Source: Bacteroidales bacterium (lineage in GTDB: Bacteria; Bacteroidota; Bacteroidia; Bacteroidales; ML635J-15). Taken from it: a DNA stretch of 61,207 nucleotides. A model generated the notes under the pieces. The model saw nothing but the letters and a program-made list of their open reading frames with translations. It was not told the DNA's origin and searched no databases. Below, piece after piece: positions 23,921 to 33,500 of the stretch; within the stretch, counting starts at the first letter, position 1; each line of letters begins with the position of its first letter. The stretch is taken from NCBI GenBank assembly GCA_027858835.1, contig JAQIBY010000052.1, positions 1 to 61,207 on the forward strand. Direction: 5' to 3'. Position numbers and translations under genes: made by a program.

Positions 23921-26900
23921 ATGAAAAAGCTTTATTTATTTTTGTTGATACAACTGGCATTGTTATCAGTTTTATCAGCGCAGGTTGTTACGCAACAGCA
24001 GAATTTTAATTGTAATCCGGTAGTTAAATCTACAAATGTTAAAATCAAGTCTGAAAAGTCAAATCCTGTATGGGAGTGCACTTTTGATGAAACCACTCCC
24101 CTTTATACCACTGGTCACCTGCTCGGTGATGCAGACTGGGAGGTAAGTGATACTACCCCTAATACGGTAACTTTTGAAAATGGAGTTGATTTTACTGATG
24201 ATAATTTGCCCCCGGGAACTATGGTAACTGCCCTGTGGTTGTATATGGGATACCGTGATGTCGGGGAGTACTCCCTGTCAGGAGGTAACTTTGCCTCTAT
24301 CGATGGAATTTCCTTCCTCATGGAGGAAAATTATGTGGATATACATGCTTGGATACAATTTAATTCTATTGACCTTTCCACCCTATCAAATCCTCGGCTT
24401 ATTCTGACTCAGAATTACAAAGCCTATAATTTTGATACATGTTTTATTGATCTGAGTGTTGATGGTGGTACTGTGTGGAGTGAAACTCTGATTGTGAATG
24501 GAGAAGCAGCAGCCAATCAGTATGGAGAGGATGTATTAAGTGTGGATTTACCAATCTCTCTTGCAAATCAATCTAATGTTTCAGTCAGAATGAGATGGAA
24601 TGCACCTGGGGGAAGTATGTCTTATGGCGGATATGGCTGGGAAATAGATGATTTGAGAATCGAACAAATACCGGTATATGATCTCAATCTCGCTGATGCC
24701 CGGATGAATTTTTTCGAATATATTGATTATACAGATCCTGTTAATTCTGAGTATTTTCACATCTCATCACATTATGGTATGATCCCTCAAAGCCAGTTTG
24801 GTTCAAGTATGAGTGAGATGGTTTGGAATGCAATCGTAGAGAATAACGGTGTACAAGCAATGAATCCTGATTTTCAGGTACGGGTCAGCAACCCCGAGGG
24901 AACTGAGTTGTATAATAATGTGGTTACAGGTCCATTGCTTGAATCCGGCAACAGAGACACAATAGATCTTATTAGTCCCATGTTTGTACTTGACAATCCT
25001 GTGCTCGGTGAGTATTCTGTCGATTACAGCATAAATTCATCAGAGGATTTAAATCTTGAAAACAATGTTGACAGCACCAAGTTTTTCGTAACTGAGGATA
25101 CTTATGCAAGAGACTTAGGCAATATAAGCAGCTCTATCTCAATGGGGGACTATCTGGAAGGAGGAAATGACGGGGATATGCTTGGTACTTCCTATTTGTT
25201 TCTTGCCAATGAAACGGTTTTTGCTATATCTGTTTTTATTGATGAGGAAACAACTGTGGGAACTGGTATCGTTGGCCATTTAATGGATTTTTCTCAGACG
25301 ATTTCAAGTTGGACTGATGTTTCGTCATCTTCTTTACATGTCATAACAGAAGATGACCTTGGTACTTGGGTGGATTTAGCGCTCGTAGATCCGGTAAGTG
25401 TTGATGTTTCACTTGAAGACGGTTCAATTACTTACAATGCAGCGATTGAGTTCTTCTACGAAGGTGATGAGATAAGAATTGGTACTGACCCAACGGTTAA
25501 GAACAGTATATGGGGAAATTATTTTTATTTTACATCGGAAGGGAATTGGTACAACGTTACATCTGTAAACGAAGCTCTGGCAATACGGTTGAAATTGTCA
25601 GAAATTGATATTCCTGAGATTGAATTGGGTGATGACATCTCCACCTGTCAGGACAGTATTATGCTGGATGCAGGGAGTGGCTTCCAAACTTATTGGTGGA
25701 ATGGAAATGAAGGTGAACAGACACATATGGTCACAGAATCAGGACAATATGTTGTTGTCGCTGAAACAGCTTATGGTTCACAGGTAACAGATACTATTGA
25801 TGTGCAAATCAATGAAAATCCAATAATTTTTCCACTTATGACAAGCCCTGAAGACGGAGTGTTACAATCCGGAGATTTAGGCAGCCTGTGGATTTTAGAT
25901 TCAGAACCCGATACTGAGTACTGGGTGCAAAATGGTACCGATACCGTTTTTTCTCCGGTAGTTGGTATTGCCGATAGCCTTGGATTAGGAACAAATTATA
26001 CAACAGGAACATATGAAGTGTACGCTAAAAAGATGATTACAGGTTGTGAAAGCTTCCTGGGATCGTTTAGCTTTGTGGAAAACAATGGCCTGACAAGTAT
26101 TGTAGCAAGGGTAACATACAATGATCCTCCGATAAGTTTTCCTGAAGGAACTGCAGAAGTTTTTCTATACCGAGACAATGCCGGTTCAGTTGAACTGCAA
26201 AGCGCTACACTTACTGCTGAGAATTGTATGGCTAGTTTTACAGATATCGAAGCCGGAACTTACTTCTTGGCTTCAAATCTTGTAACCTCGGATGATTATA
26301 ATTGTTCTGAATACGTCTATTTTGAAGATGCTCTGATTTTTGATGATGCCACAGCTATTGAGATTGCTGAAGGAGAAATGCGCCTACTTGACCTGCACCA
26401 TATTCAGTTAGCAGGAACTATTGGTTCTAACAATGTATCTGGCACAGTTGGAGAACAAGGACGAAATACCCTAAACATGCTTGAAGATATGCTTGTAGCG
26501 ATGACTGACGGGCAAACCGGAGACGTACTTGAAGTCCAAGTGACGAATCAGAATGGAGAATTTGAATTTGTGGATGTGCCTAACTATGCCAACCTTGAGT
26601 TTTTTGTATCCAATCCTATTTTTCCTGAATGGATACCAGCTGTCTTGAATACCAATAGCGGAGAATCTTATGTAATTAATTTTGTCGTCGATGGAAACCA
26701 AGTGTATCCTCTTGGTAAAGAGGAAATCACAGAAATATCCAATCAGATACAGCTTTATCCCAATCCTTCGACAGGTTTTGTGCATATTTCCAGTTCGATG
26801 GATATTGTATCTGTGATTATTACAGATATTGAAGGCCGACAGGTGGCTAAACTTGAGGCTGATTTTGATGAAATTGATATTAAAGGGCTGGAAACTGGTG

Positions 26901-26962
26901 TTTACTTCTTAAAAATTCAAACAAGTAAAGAAATCATCACTAGGAAGCTAATCAAACACTAA
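23921..26962 (+). CDS. Large T9SS-secreted protein, paralogue of 51195-53150
   Basis: A protein of about 1013 residues; ATG 23921 is chosen over a TTG 54 bp upstream because it opens a clean signal peptide (MKKLYLFLLIQLALLSVLSA) and follows the promoter. Residues about 50-250 are a MAM/jelly-roll-like domain (FENGVDFTDDNLPPGTMV, GGYGWEIDDLRIE); then MNFFEYIDYTDPVNSEYFHI and the YARDLG module. All this matches the protein at 51195. Unlike that one, it carries about 390 extra residues with Ig-like/gliding-type modules (LGDDISTCQDSIMLDAG, WWNGNEGEQTHMV) and a carboxypeptidase-regulatory-like region. It ends in a type A sorting domain (LYPNPSTGFVHI to KLIKH). Surface adhesin or scaffold; function unknown. 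Confidence 0.85.
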   Translation: MKKLYLFLLIQLALLSVLSAQVVTQQQNFNCNPVVKSTNVKIKSEKSNPVWECTFDETTPLYTTGHLLGDADWEVSDTTPNTVTFENGVDFTDDNLPPGTMVTALWLYMGYRDVGEYSLSGGNFASIDGISFLMEENYVDIHAWIQFNSIDLSTLSNPRLILTQNYKAYNFDTCFIDLSVDGGTVWSETLIVNGEAAANQYGEDVLSVDLPISLANQSNVSVRMRWNAPGGSMSYGGYGWEIDDLRIEQIPVYDLNLADARMNFFEYIDYTDPVNSEYFHISSHYGMIPQSQFGSSMSEMVWNAIVENNGVQAMNPDFQVRVSNPEGTELYNNVVTGPLLESGNRDTIDLISPMFVLDNPVLGEYSVDYSINSSEDLNLENNVDSTKFFVTEDTYARDLGNISSSISMGDYLEGGNDGDMLGTSYLFLANETVFAISVFIDEETTVGTGIVGHLMDFSQTISSWTDVSSSSLHVITEDDLGTWVDLALVDPVSVDVSLEDGSITYNAAIEFFYEGDEIRIGTDPTVKNSIWGNYFYFTSEGNWYNVTSVNEALAIRLKLSEIDIPEIELGDDISTCQDSIMLDAGSGFQTYWWNGNEGEQTHMVTESGQYVVVAETAYGSQVTDTIDVQINENPIIFPLMTSPEDGVLQSGDLGSLWILDSEPDTEYWVQNGTDTVFSPVVGIADSLGLGTNYTTGTYEVYAKKMITGCESFLGSFSFVENNGLTSIVARVTYNDPPISFPEGTAEVFLYRDNAGSVELQSATLTAENCMASFTDIEAGTYFLASNLVTSDDYNCSEYVYFEDALIFDDATAIEIAEGEMRLLDLHHIQLAGTIGSNNVSGTVGEQGRNTLNMLEDMLVAMTDGQTGDVLEVQVTNQNGEFEFVDVPNYANLEFFVSNPIFPEWIPAVLNTNSGESYVINFVVDGNQVYPLGKEEITEISNQIQLYPNPSTGFVHISSSMDIVSVIITDIEGRQVAKLEADFDEIDIKGLETGVYFLKIQTSKEIITRKLIKH

Positions 26963-26983
26963 GAGATAAATGCAATATAATGA

Positions 26984-27011
26984 AGAGTCTGCTATTTGGC
27001 AGGCTCTTTTT
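26984..27011 (+). terminator. Rho-independent terminator
   Basis: AGAGTCTGC, loop TATTTG, GCAGGCTCT, then TTTT, 22 bp after the T9SS gene stop; a 9-bp stem with one G-T pair. Confidence 0.85.
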
Positions 27012-27131
27012 ATTCGTGAAAAACCTAATTTTAACGATCACGAATCCGTTATATTTGTACGTACATTTCATCACATCATACTATCAATCAAACTTATAAA
27101 TGAATCCAACAAAGTAAACAGGAAAAAGCGT

Positions 27132-27204
27132 GAACCCGCTGTTTCAGGATTAATTATGTTCCGTAGTATTACAGTGTCGTCCTTTACCTGTGGAAATTGC
27201 TTTG
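27132..27204 (+). pseudogene. Fragment of a DUF285-type surface protein gene
   Basis: This stretch is recognisably homologous to 22516-22600 inside the DUF285 gene: both read EPAV(S/T)G, then MFR.ITVSSF.C.N in the same frame, with a 10-bp gap. It has no flanking partner sequence and runs directly into an unrelated gene fragment at about 27205, so it is debris from a duplicated or recombined paralogue. Confidence 0.6.
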
Positions 27205-27205
27205 T

Positions 27206-28084
27206 CTCTGGCAAGACACAGATGGTAATCGCAAAGATTTGAGAGAGCTTATTTTCCGAGAATTGGTTGCGAATATAATTATTCATCGTGAATATAATAG
27301 TGCTGTTAGCACAGAAGTTATTGTTTACAACGACAGAGTTGTAGCAACCAATCCAAATCGCAGCCGGTTTACTGGGTCTCTTGATTTGGAAACATTTGAA
27401 GCAGAACCTAAAAATCCAAACATTAGAGCATTTTTTAACATCCTTACTTGGGCAGATGAAATTGGGTCGGGCGTGCGCAATATGAATAAATTTGTTGCAA
27501 CATATACAGATGGTGCACGGCCTGTTTTTATTGAAGATATGATTTTTAAGAGTACCATTCCCATGCTGGTTTACAAACTTAAAGATAAATCAGAATTGTA
27601 TCTCCATTTGGCCCAAATAACTTCTGAGCAATTGGGAGCAGATAATACCAAAGCACTTAAGCAACTTACACTGGATCTTACTTTCAAAGACACAGTTGAT
27701 TTTGATGAACTTGCTTTGAAATTGGTAAGTACTTGGTCAGAAAAAAGTGGGGACTTGCCAAATTTCAGATTCTTGATAAACAAGGAGTTAAGTTTAGGAA
27801 AACTAAAAAAAGTGGGGAGCTGGACAGAAAAAAGTGGGAAGCTATTAAAAAAACGTGCAAGGGTTTTATTAAGTACACTTATGCTGACGCTCACTCCAAT
27901 ATCCCTTGATGATCTGGCAGTAAAACTGGGTTATCGCAGCAAAGATCGTTTTAGGGATGATTACATTAAACCGTTGAAAGATAATAAACTCATTGAATAT
28001 ACTTTACAAAAAGCAAATGACCCCAACCAGCAATATGTAATTTCACGAAAAGGAAAATTGTTTTTAGGTGGGAGTTCGTTCTAA
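27206..28084 (+). pseudogene. 5'-truncated ATP-binding / AlbA-RecG-like transcriptional regulator
   Basis: The C-terminal part (about 290 codons) of a protein that normally starts with a Schlafen AlbA_2 DNA-binding domain, followed by a RecG-like ATP-binding domain and a winged helix; full-length members are near 450-550 residues. Seen here: LRELIFRELVANIIIHREY, EVIVYNDRVVATNPN, PKNPNIRAFFNILTWADEIG, GSGVRNMNKFV, then the C-terminal winged helix (SLDDLAVKLGYRSKDRFRDD, YIKPLKDNKLIEYT, YVISRKGKLFL). The AlbA_2 domain and a natural start are missing; upstream sequence is an unrelated DUF285 fragment. It could be expressed from TTG 27197, but it is best read as a relic. Confidence 0.72.
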
Positions 28085-28146
28085 AAAGCTGTTTATATAT
28101 TTTCCTGTTTTTATTCTAATCACATTTTTTTGTACCTTGTCCCGTT

Positions 28147-30573
28147 ATGAAACAGATTGGCTTATTTTGGGTGTGTTTTTGTTTTTTTGTGTCGTTTGGA
28201 TACGCACAAACTACCCTTTTCAACATTTCTGAATATCCGGAAAGCTCGAATGTTCAAAAATCTATACGGCAGAATTTACCGGTAGAAGTTGACAATTCTA
28301 TACTTTCATTTTTCCCTCCGATTTACAATCAGCAGCACAATGTTTGTAATCAGGTTTCTGTTTCCTATTATTTAATGTCTTATGAAATAAATTGCAAACT
28401 CGGGCGTGATGGCAGCCTGCCCGAGAATCAAATGTCAGTTTATTTTCCTTACAATTTCAATAATGGCGGATACGGATGGTATGGATCAAATTTTTTGCAA
28501 ACATTTGATTTGGCAAAGCGTCAAGGCATACCTTCCCGTGCTGTATTTGGAGACACTGCTCATATGGACAGCATAACATGGATGAGCGGAATTGAAAAAC
28601 ATAAATCAGCATTTGCAAATCGTGCAAAAACCTATTATGCCATTGATTTATCTTCTGAAACCGGCATTACAAAACTTAAAGCATGGTTATACGATCATCT
28701 TAACGACGAATCAAATGGTGGCGTGGCGCTTATTATGGGCGGATTTAATTTTTTAGGAACCTTACCGGAAGCGTCGCCATACGCAGGCGAAAAAATTCTC
28801 CACGGATGGGGTAATGTTGCCACACATGCAAGAGTAATTGTCGGGTACAATGATTCCATCCGTTTTGATGCAAACGGCGACGGAGAATTTACAAACGATA
28901 TTGATCTCAACAATGATGGAATTATCGATATCAGAGACTCTGAATTCGGGGCATTCAAATATGCAGAATCTTACGGAACAGAAACCGGAAATAACGGATA
29001 TTACTGGGCAATGTACCGTACTTTTGCGGAAATCCCGGCAAACGAAGGCGTGCTTAATAAATCTGCATACCTCATGATTCCACGTATTGATTCCGAGCCA
29101 CAACTCAGAGCGGAAATCCAGCTTAACCACGATCAACGAAATCAATTACAAATCGGTATCGGACTTTCAAGCGGAGAAAATTTAAATGAAATTGAGAAAC
29201 AGTTTTATTTTCCGATTGTAAATTATCAAGGAGGACCGCGTCCTATGCAAGGTTTTGATATTCAAGGGGCAGAGCATTTTGAATATGCACTTGATTTGAC
29301 AGAAGTTTTATCTTATGTGAATCCGGGAGAAACTTTCCGCTTGCACTTGCTCGTTAACACTGCCGACATAGCAAATCCCGGCAACGGAAACATACAATCC
29401 TTTAGCATTGTAGATTGCACCGGAAATGAAGATATCTATTTTCAAAACACATCTGAGGTTTCGATTACAAATTATCCGGAACAGCCAATGTCCATCGATT
29501 TAAGTTTGGATTTTGATAAAATGGAACTCATTACCGACTCATTAAATTACGGCAGCCCTGGCGAATTCTTTCAGCAGCAACTTGAGTGCAGTGGTGGCAC
29601 AGAACCATATACCTGGTCACTTATTTATGATTGGAATCTTGTATTGGAAGAAGTAGCATTCAACCTAAATTCGTCAGCAGAAAAAATTTCTCCTGACGAA
29701 TCATTCAGTGGTGAAATTCCCGTACAATTGCCATTTGATTTTCCGTTTGGAAACTCCACAACAAACCAAATTCAAGTCTCAGCAAGGGGATACATCATGC
29801 CCTCGGCAGAAATAGAAATGGGTAGTTATTTTCGCGATTATTTGCGACCTATGCTTATTAATAACCCTGTGATTGCTGTGTTACCCAGAGATTACACGTA
29901 TGTAAATCCGGAAAAAGATGATGGAATTTGGATGGATAGCTCAACAGAAGTTGTACATATTTACTGGAAACTAAGCGAAAACAATCAACCGGATAATTAT
30001 GCTGCAGAATATGCAGTGAGTTTATATCCGGATGGAACAATTGAATTTCACTATGGAAACATTTCTCTGAGCGGAACTGCAGAAAAAATTTACGGTGTTT
30101 CATTAGGAGATGGCATTTCTCTTCGGCTTATTAACATAAACCGCTATCCGGCAGAACATTCACTACTGCGATTTACTCCACAATTAAACCCGGAAATTTC
30201 ATTGAGCGAATCTGGTTTTCTGCAAGGACAAATCGCATCTCCTGAAACAATGTATCTAAAACTATGCATTGAGGATGCCAAAGGTCAAATCCTAATTTGT
30301 GATCTGCTACAAAAAGACAGCTCAGGAATTGATTTTGATGCCATTGAGACTGGTATTTACCCGAATCCCTGCAGCAACAGATTTCGTTTTATCAGTAATG
30401 ATGATCAAAACTATGAACTCCGAATCTTTGATTTACAGGGAAAATTAGTACATCAAGCGACAATTCAAGACAATCAGTATGTTTATGTCAAAAGTTTAAG
30501 AAATTCTCAGTATATTGTGTGGATAAAATCATCTACGGGAGAACTCAAAAAATTCCCTTTAATTATTATCTAA
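28147..30573 (+). CDS. Secreted papain-like cysteine peptidase with T9SS sorting domain
   Basis: An 808-residue protein. The signal peptide ends FGYAQ. Residues about 50-295 form a papain-like (C1-type) domain: Q62 and catalytic C67 in IYNQQHNVCNQVS, and H227 in ATHARVIVGYND. Between the His and the end of the domain sits a dockerin/EF-hand-like calcium site (DANGDGEFTND, then DLNNDGIIDIRDSE). The usual catalytic Asn is not evident: where the paralogue at 30581 has NNTY, this one has AESYG, so activity is uncertain. A central Ig-like region and a type A sorting domain (ETGIYPNPCSNRFRF) follow. It lies 7 bp before its larger paralogue, so the two form an operon. A -7-like TACCTTGT lies 6 bp before the ATG, implying a very short leader. 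Confidence 0.75.
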   Translation: MKQIGLFWVCFCFFVSFGYAQTTLFNISEYPESSNVQKSIRQNLPVEVDNSILSFFPPIYNQQHNVCNQVSVSYYLMSYEINCKLGRDGSLPENQMSVYFPYNFNNGGYGWYGSNFLQTFDLAKRQGIPSRAVFGDTAHMDSITWMSGIEKHKSAFANRAKTYYAIDLSSETGITKLKAWLYDHLNDESNGGVALIMGGFNFLGTLPEASPYAGEKILHGWGNVATHARVIVGYNDSIRFDANGDGEFTNDIDLNNDGIIDIRDSEFGAFKYAESYGTETGNNGYYWAMYRTFAEIPANEGVLNKSAYLMIPRIDSEPQLRAEIQLNHDQRNQLQIGIGLSSGENLNEIEKQFYFPIVNYQGGPRPMQGFDIQGAEHFEYALDLTEVLSYVNPGETFRLHLLVNTADIANPGNGNIQSFSIVDCTGNEDIYFQNTSEVSITNYPEQPMSIDLSLDFDKMELITDSLNYGSPGEFFQQQLECSGGTEPYTWSLIYDWNLVLEEVAFNLNSSAEKISPDESFSGEIPVQLPFDFPFGNSTTNQIQVSARGYIMPSAEIEMGSYFRDYLRPMLINNPVIAVLPRDYTYVNPEKDDGIWMDSSTEVVHIYWKLSENNQPDNYAAEYAVSLYPDGTIEFHYGNISLSGTAEKIYGVSLGDGISLRLININRYPAEHSLLRFTPQLNPEISLSESGFLQGQIASPETMYLKLCIEDAKGQILICDLLQKDSSGIDFDAIETGIYPNPCSNRFRFISNDDQNYELRIFDLQGKLVHQATIQDNQYVYVKSLRNSQYIVWIKSSTGELKKFPLIII

Positions 30574-30580
30574 AATTGAT

Positions 30581-33500
30581 ATGAAAAAATATTACTTTAT
30601 TTTAATAAGCGTCCTTCTAACGGTCAGTTTAACTCAAGCACAAAATAAATATCCGGAAGGAAAATATTCAACAGACAGCTTAAAACCACTGACCAATAAG
30701 GAGCAGCAAAAATTGCGCATGTTGCCGGAGCTAAAACTTCCCACGCAATACAAAAACATGAGTCTCCCCTACGCTGTGGACAACTCAACACAGCCATACA
30801 TGCGAGATATTTTCAATCAATCCGGACTGGACTGTGGACAAGCAGCTGCTGTTGCCATTGGTTTTACTTATGAAATCAACCGTTTACGTAATCTTGCTTC
30901 CGATCAACTTAGCACGACTTACCCCTCGTATTTTGTCTGGAATTGGGAAAACGGAGGAAATGGCTGGTACGGAGTCAGTTATTACCACAGCATGGACATT
31001 CTAAGAATGGTTGGCACGCCCAATCTGGATGTTTATGAAGAAAATGTAAATGGCGGTGATGGAACACGATTTATGTCAGGCTACGACAAATATTTACACG
31101 CCATGACCAATCGAATTCGGGGCGCATATTCCATTAATGTCTCAGATGAAGAGGGCTTAGAAAACTTCAAACATTGGCTGGATCATCATCACGAAGGTTC
31201 GAATGTTGGCGGTGTTGCATTTTTCTACTCACAATATCAATCTCCTTCAAACACATTGCCGACAGAATCTGAACATGCCGGAGAAAAAGTCATTACAAGT
31301 TGGGGCTCATCGCCAAATCATGGAATGGCAATTGCCGGATATAATGACTCCATTAAATATGATTACAATGGTGACGGACAATTCACCAATCACATTGATA
31401 TTAATAATGACGGTGTCGTGGATATGAAAGATTGGGAAATTGGCGCCGTGCTGATGAATAACACCTATCATTCTTATCCAGCAAATGATTGGGGAAATGA
31501 AGGATACGCATGGATGATGTACAGAACCTTAGCACTTGACAGGTATAGTGGTGGAATCTGGAACAACACAGTCAATGTGCTAAAGGCAAAAGAAAACTAT
31601 GCCCCTCAGCTTACCATGAAAATTCAAATGGAGCATAATAAACGTCAACGTGTAAAAATGAACGTTGGAATGACAACAAACCTAAGCTCTGATGAACCAA
31701 TGTACTTACTGGATTTCCCAATTTTTGATTTCCAAGGTGCAGATCAAAGAATGCAAGGTGGAAGTGATGAAGGTGCAGAATTTATGGAGTTTGGTTACGA
31801 CCTGACGCCTTTCCTAAACTATTTGCAACCCGGAGAGACAGCAAAATTTATATTTCAACTGGAAGAGGATGACCCCGACAGTACAGGAACAGGGGAATTT
31901 ATCTCCATGAGTTTGATTGATTACACCGGGGCAACACCCATAGAAACCGATTGCGGTCAAAATAATTTGGCACTAGTGGACAATGGAATGCTTAAGGTAC
32001 CTGTTACAGCAAGTATAAATTTCGATCCACCGGAAATTACAACAGAAAGTTTCCCGGTTGCCACAATTTATGAACCATACAGCCACCAATTATTGGCAAC
32101 CAACGGAACTGAACCTTATAGCTGGTCTTGGGATATGGATTTCGAAATTGAAAATGAAATCGGAACCTATCCCAGTTTAAGCGGATCAAGCATTTCTACA
32201 GGAGGAGCCAATTATGCAGAATACGAATTGCCCTTTGAGTTTCCTTATTACGATTCGGTTTATTCCAGCATTTATGTGTATAAAACCGGTGCGATTATGA
32301 TGGAAGCATTACCCACCGATTTACCATATAATTCTGATGATGATGTGGTTTTCTTTAATCGTAAAATGATTGCCGCATTGTATATGGAAGAAAACGGAAG
32401 TTTGGGATCTCCTGCATTGCAAAGTGTTGAAAACGCTGACAATGTCCATTTTATCTGGTCAAGCACTGATTATCAATTCAGCATTCGATTATATGAAGAT
32501 GGAAGCATAAAAATGTATTACGGAGACAATAATCTATCTGACCACCAGCGCTTTGTAGCAGGAGCTTCATCCGGAGATCAGGAATTTGCACAAATTTTAC
32601 CCATCTCAAATGCAGAAAGCATCCAAAACGGACTGATTTATACGCTAACACCACATCAAATCCCTGACGAATTCGCAATTTCAGAAGACGGGCTCGTATC
32701 CGGGACACCAACACAACAATATCTGGCAGAACCCTTACCGGTACGTGTGAAAGATGAAAATAATCTTATCAATAAAAAAATTGTACCGATTAGCACCGAT
32801 GGATTTATAATTGATTACGCGTTTCACACAACAAATAATGATGTGTTAGAAACCGGTGAAACTGCAACTATGGATATCACTTTAATTAATGAAACTGAAG
32901 AAAATATCACAGGCGTTTCTGTGAGTTTAAGTTCTACACATCCTGCCGTTACAATTACCGACGACACCGAATTTTTTGGAGACATTGATGCAGCATCAAC
33001 ACCAAGCATTTCAGATGCCTTTAGTTTTGATATCGGACATGAATGCGAAGACGGAGAAGAATTAGATTTCATCATTCATGTAACATCCGACCAAGAAAAC
33101 TGGGAAAGACCAATTACTGAAATCGTATATGCACCAAAAATTGTTGCGCTAAATGCTGCAATTGATGATGGAGATAACGGACGACTTGACGAAGGTGAAA
33201 ATGCAGATTACCTGCTCACAGTATCAAATGCAGGAGGCGGAGACATCCAAAATGTGAGTTTTCTGCTAACTAGCGATGATGAATACCTCACCATAAATAC
33301 AAGCAGTGAATTTTCAGCAAATCTGCCAAGCGAAGCACAAGACATATTATCTTTCAACCTTTCAGCAGATGCTGCAACCCCACTAGGACATGTTGCTCCC
33401 ATGATGCTTTATGTGAATAATGATAATTACTCAGACAGCATTCAATTGTATCTTAGTATCGGACTAATTGTCGAAGATTGGGAAACCAGCGACATGGAAC

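Noticed and set aside
26970-27242. 90-codon gene after the terminator at 26984
   Set aside because: It spans the terminator and then reads through the DUF285 fragment; it has no coherent domain and is debris.
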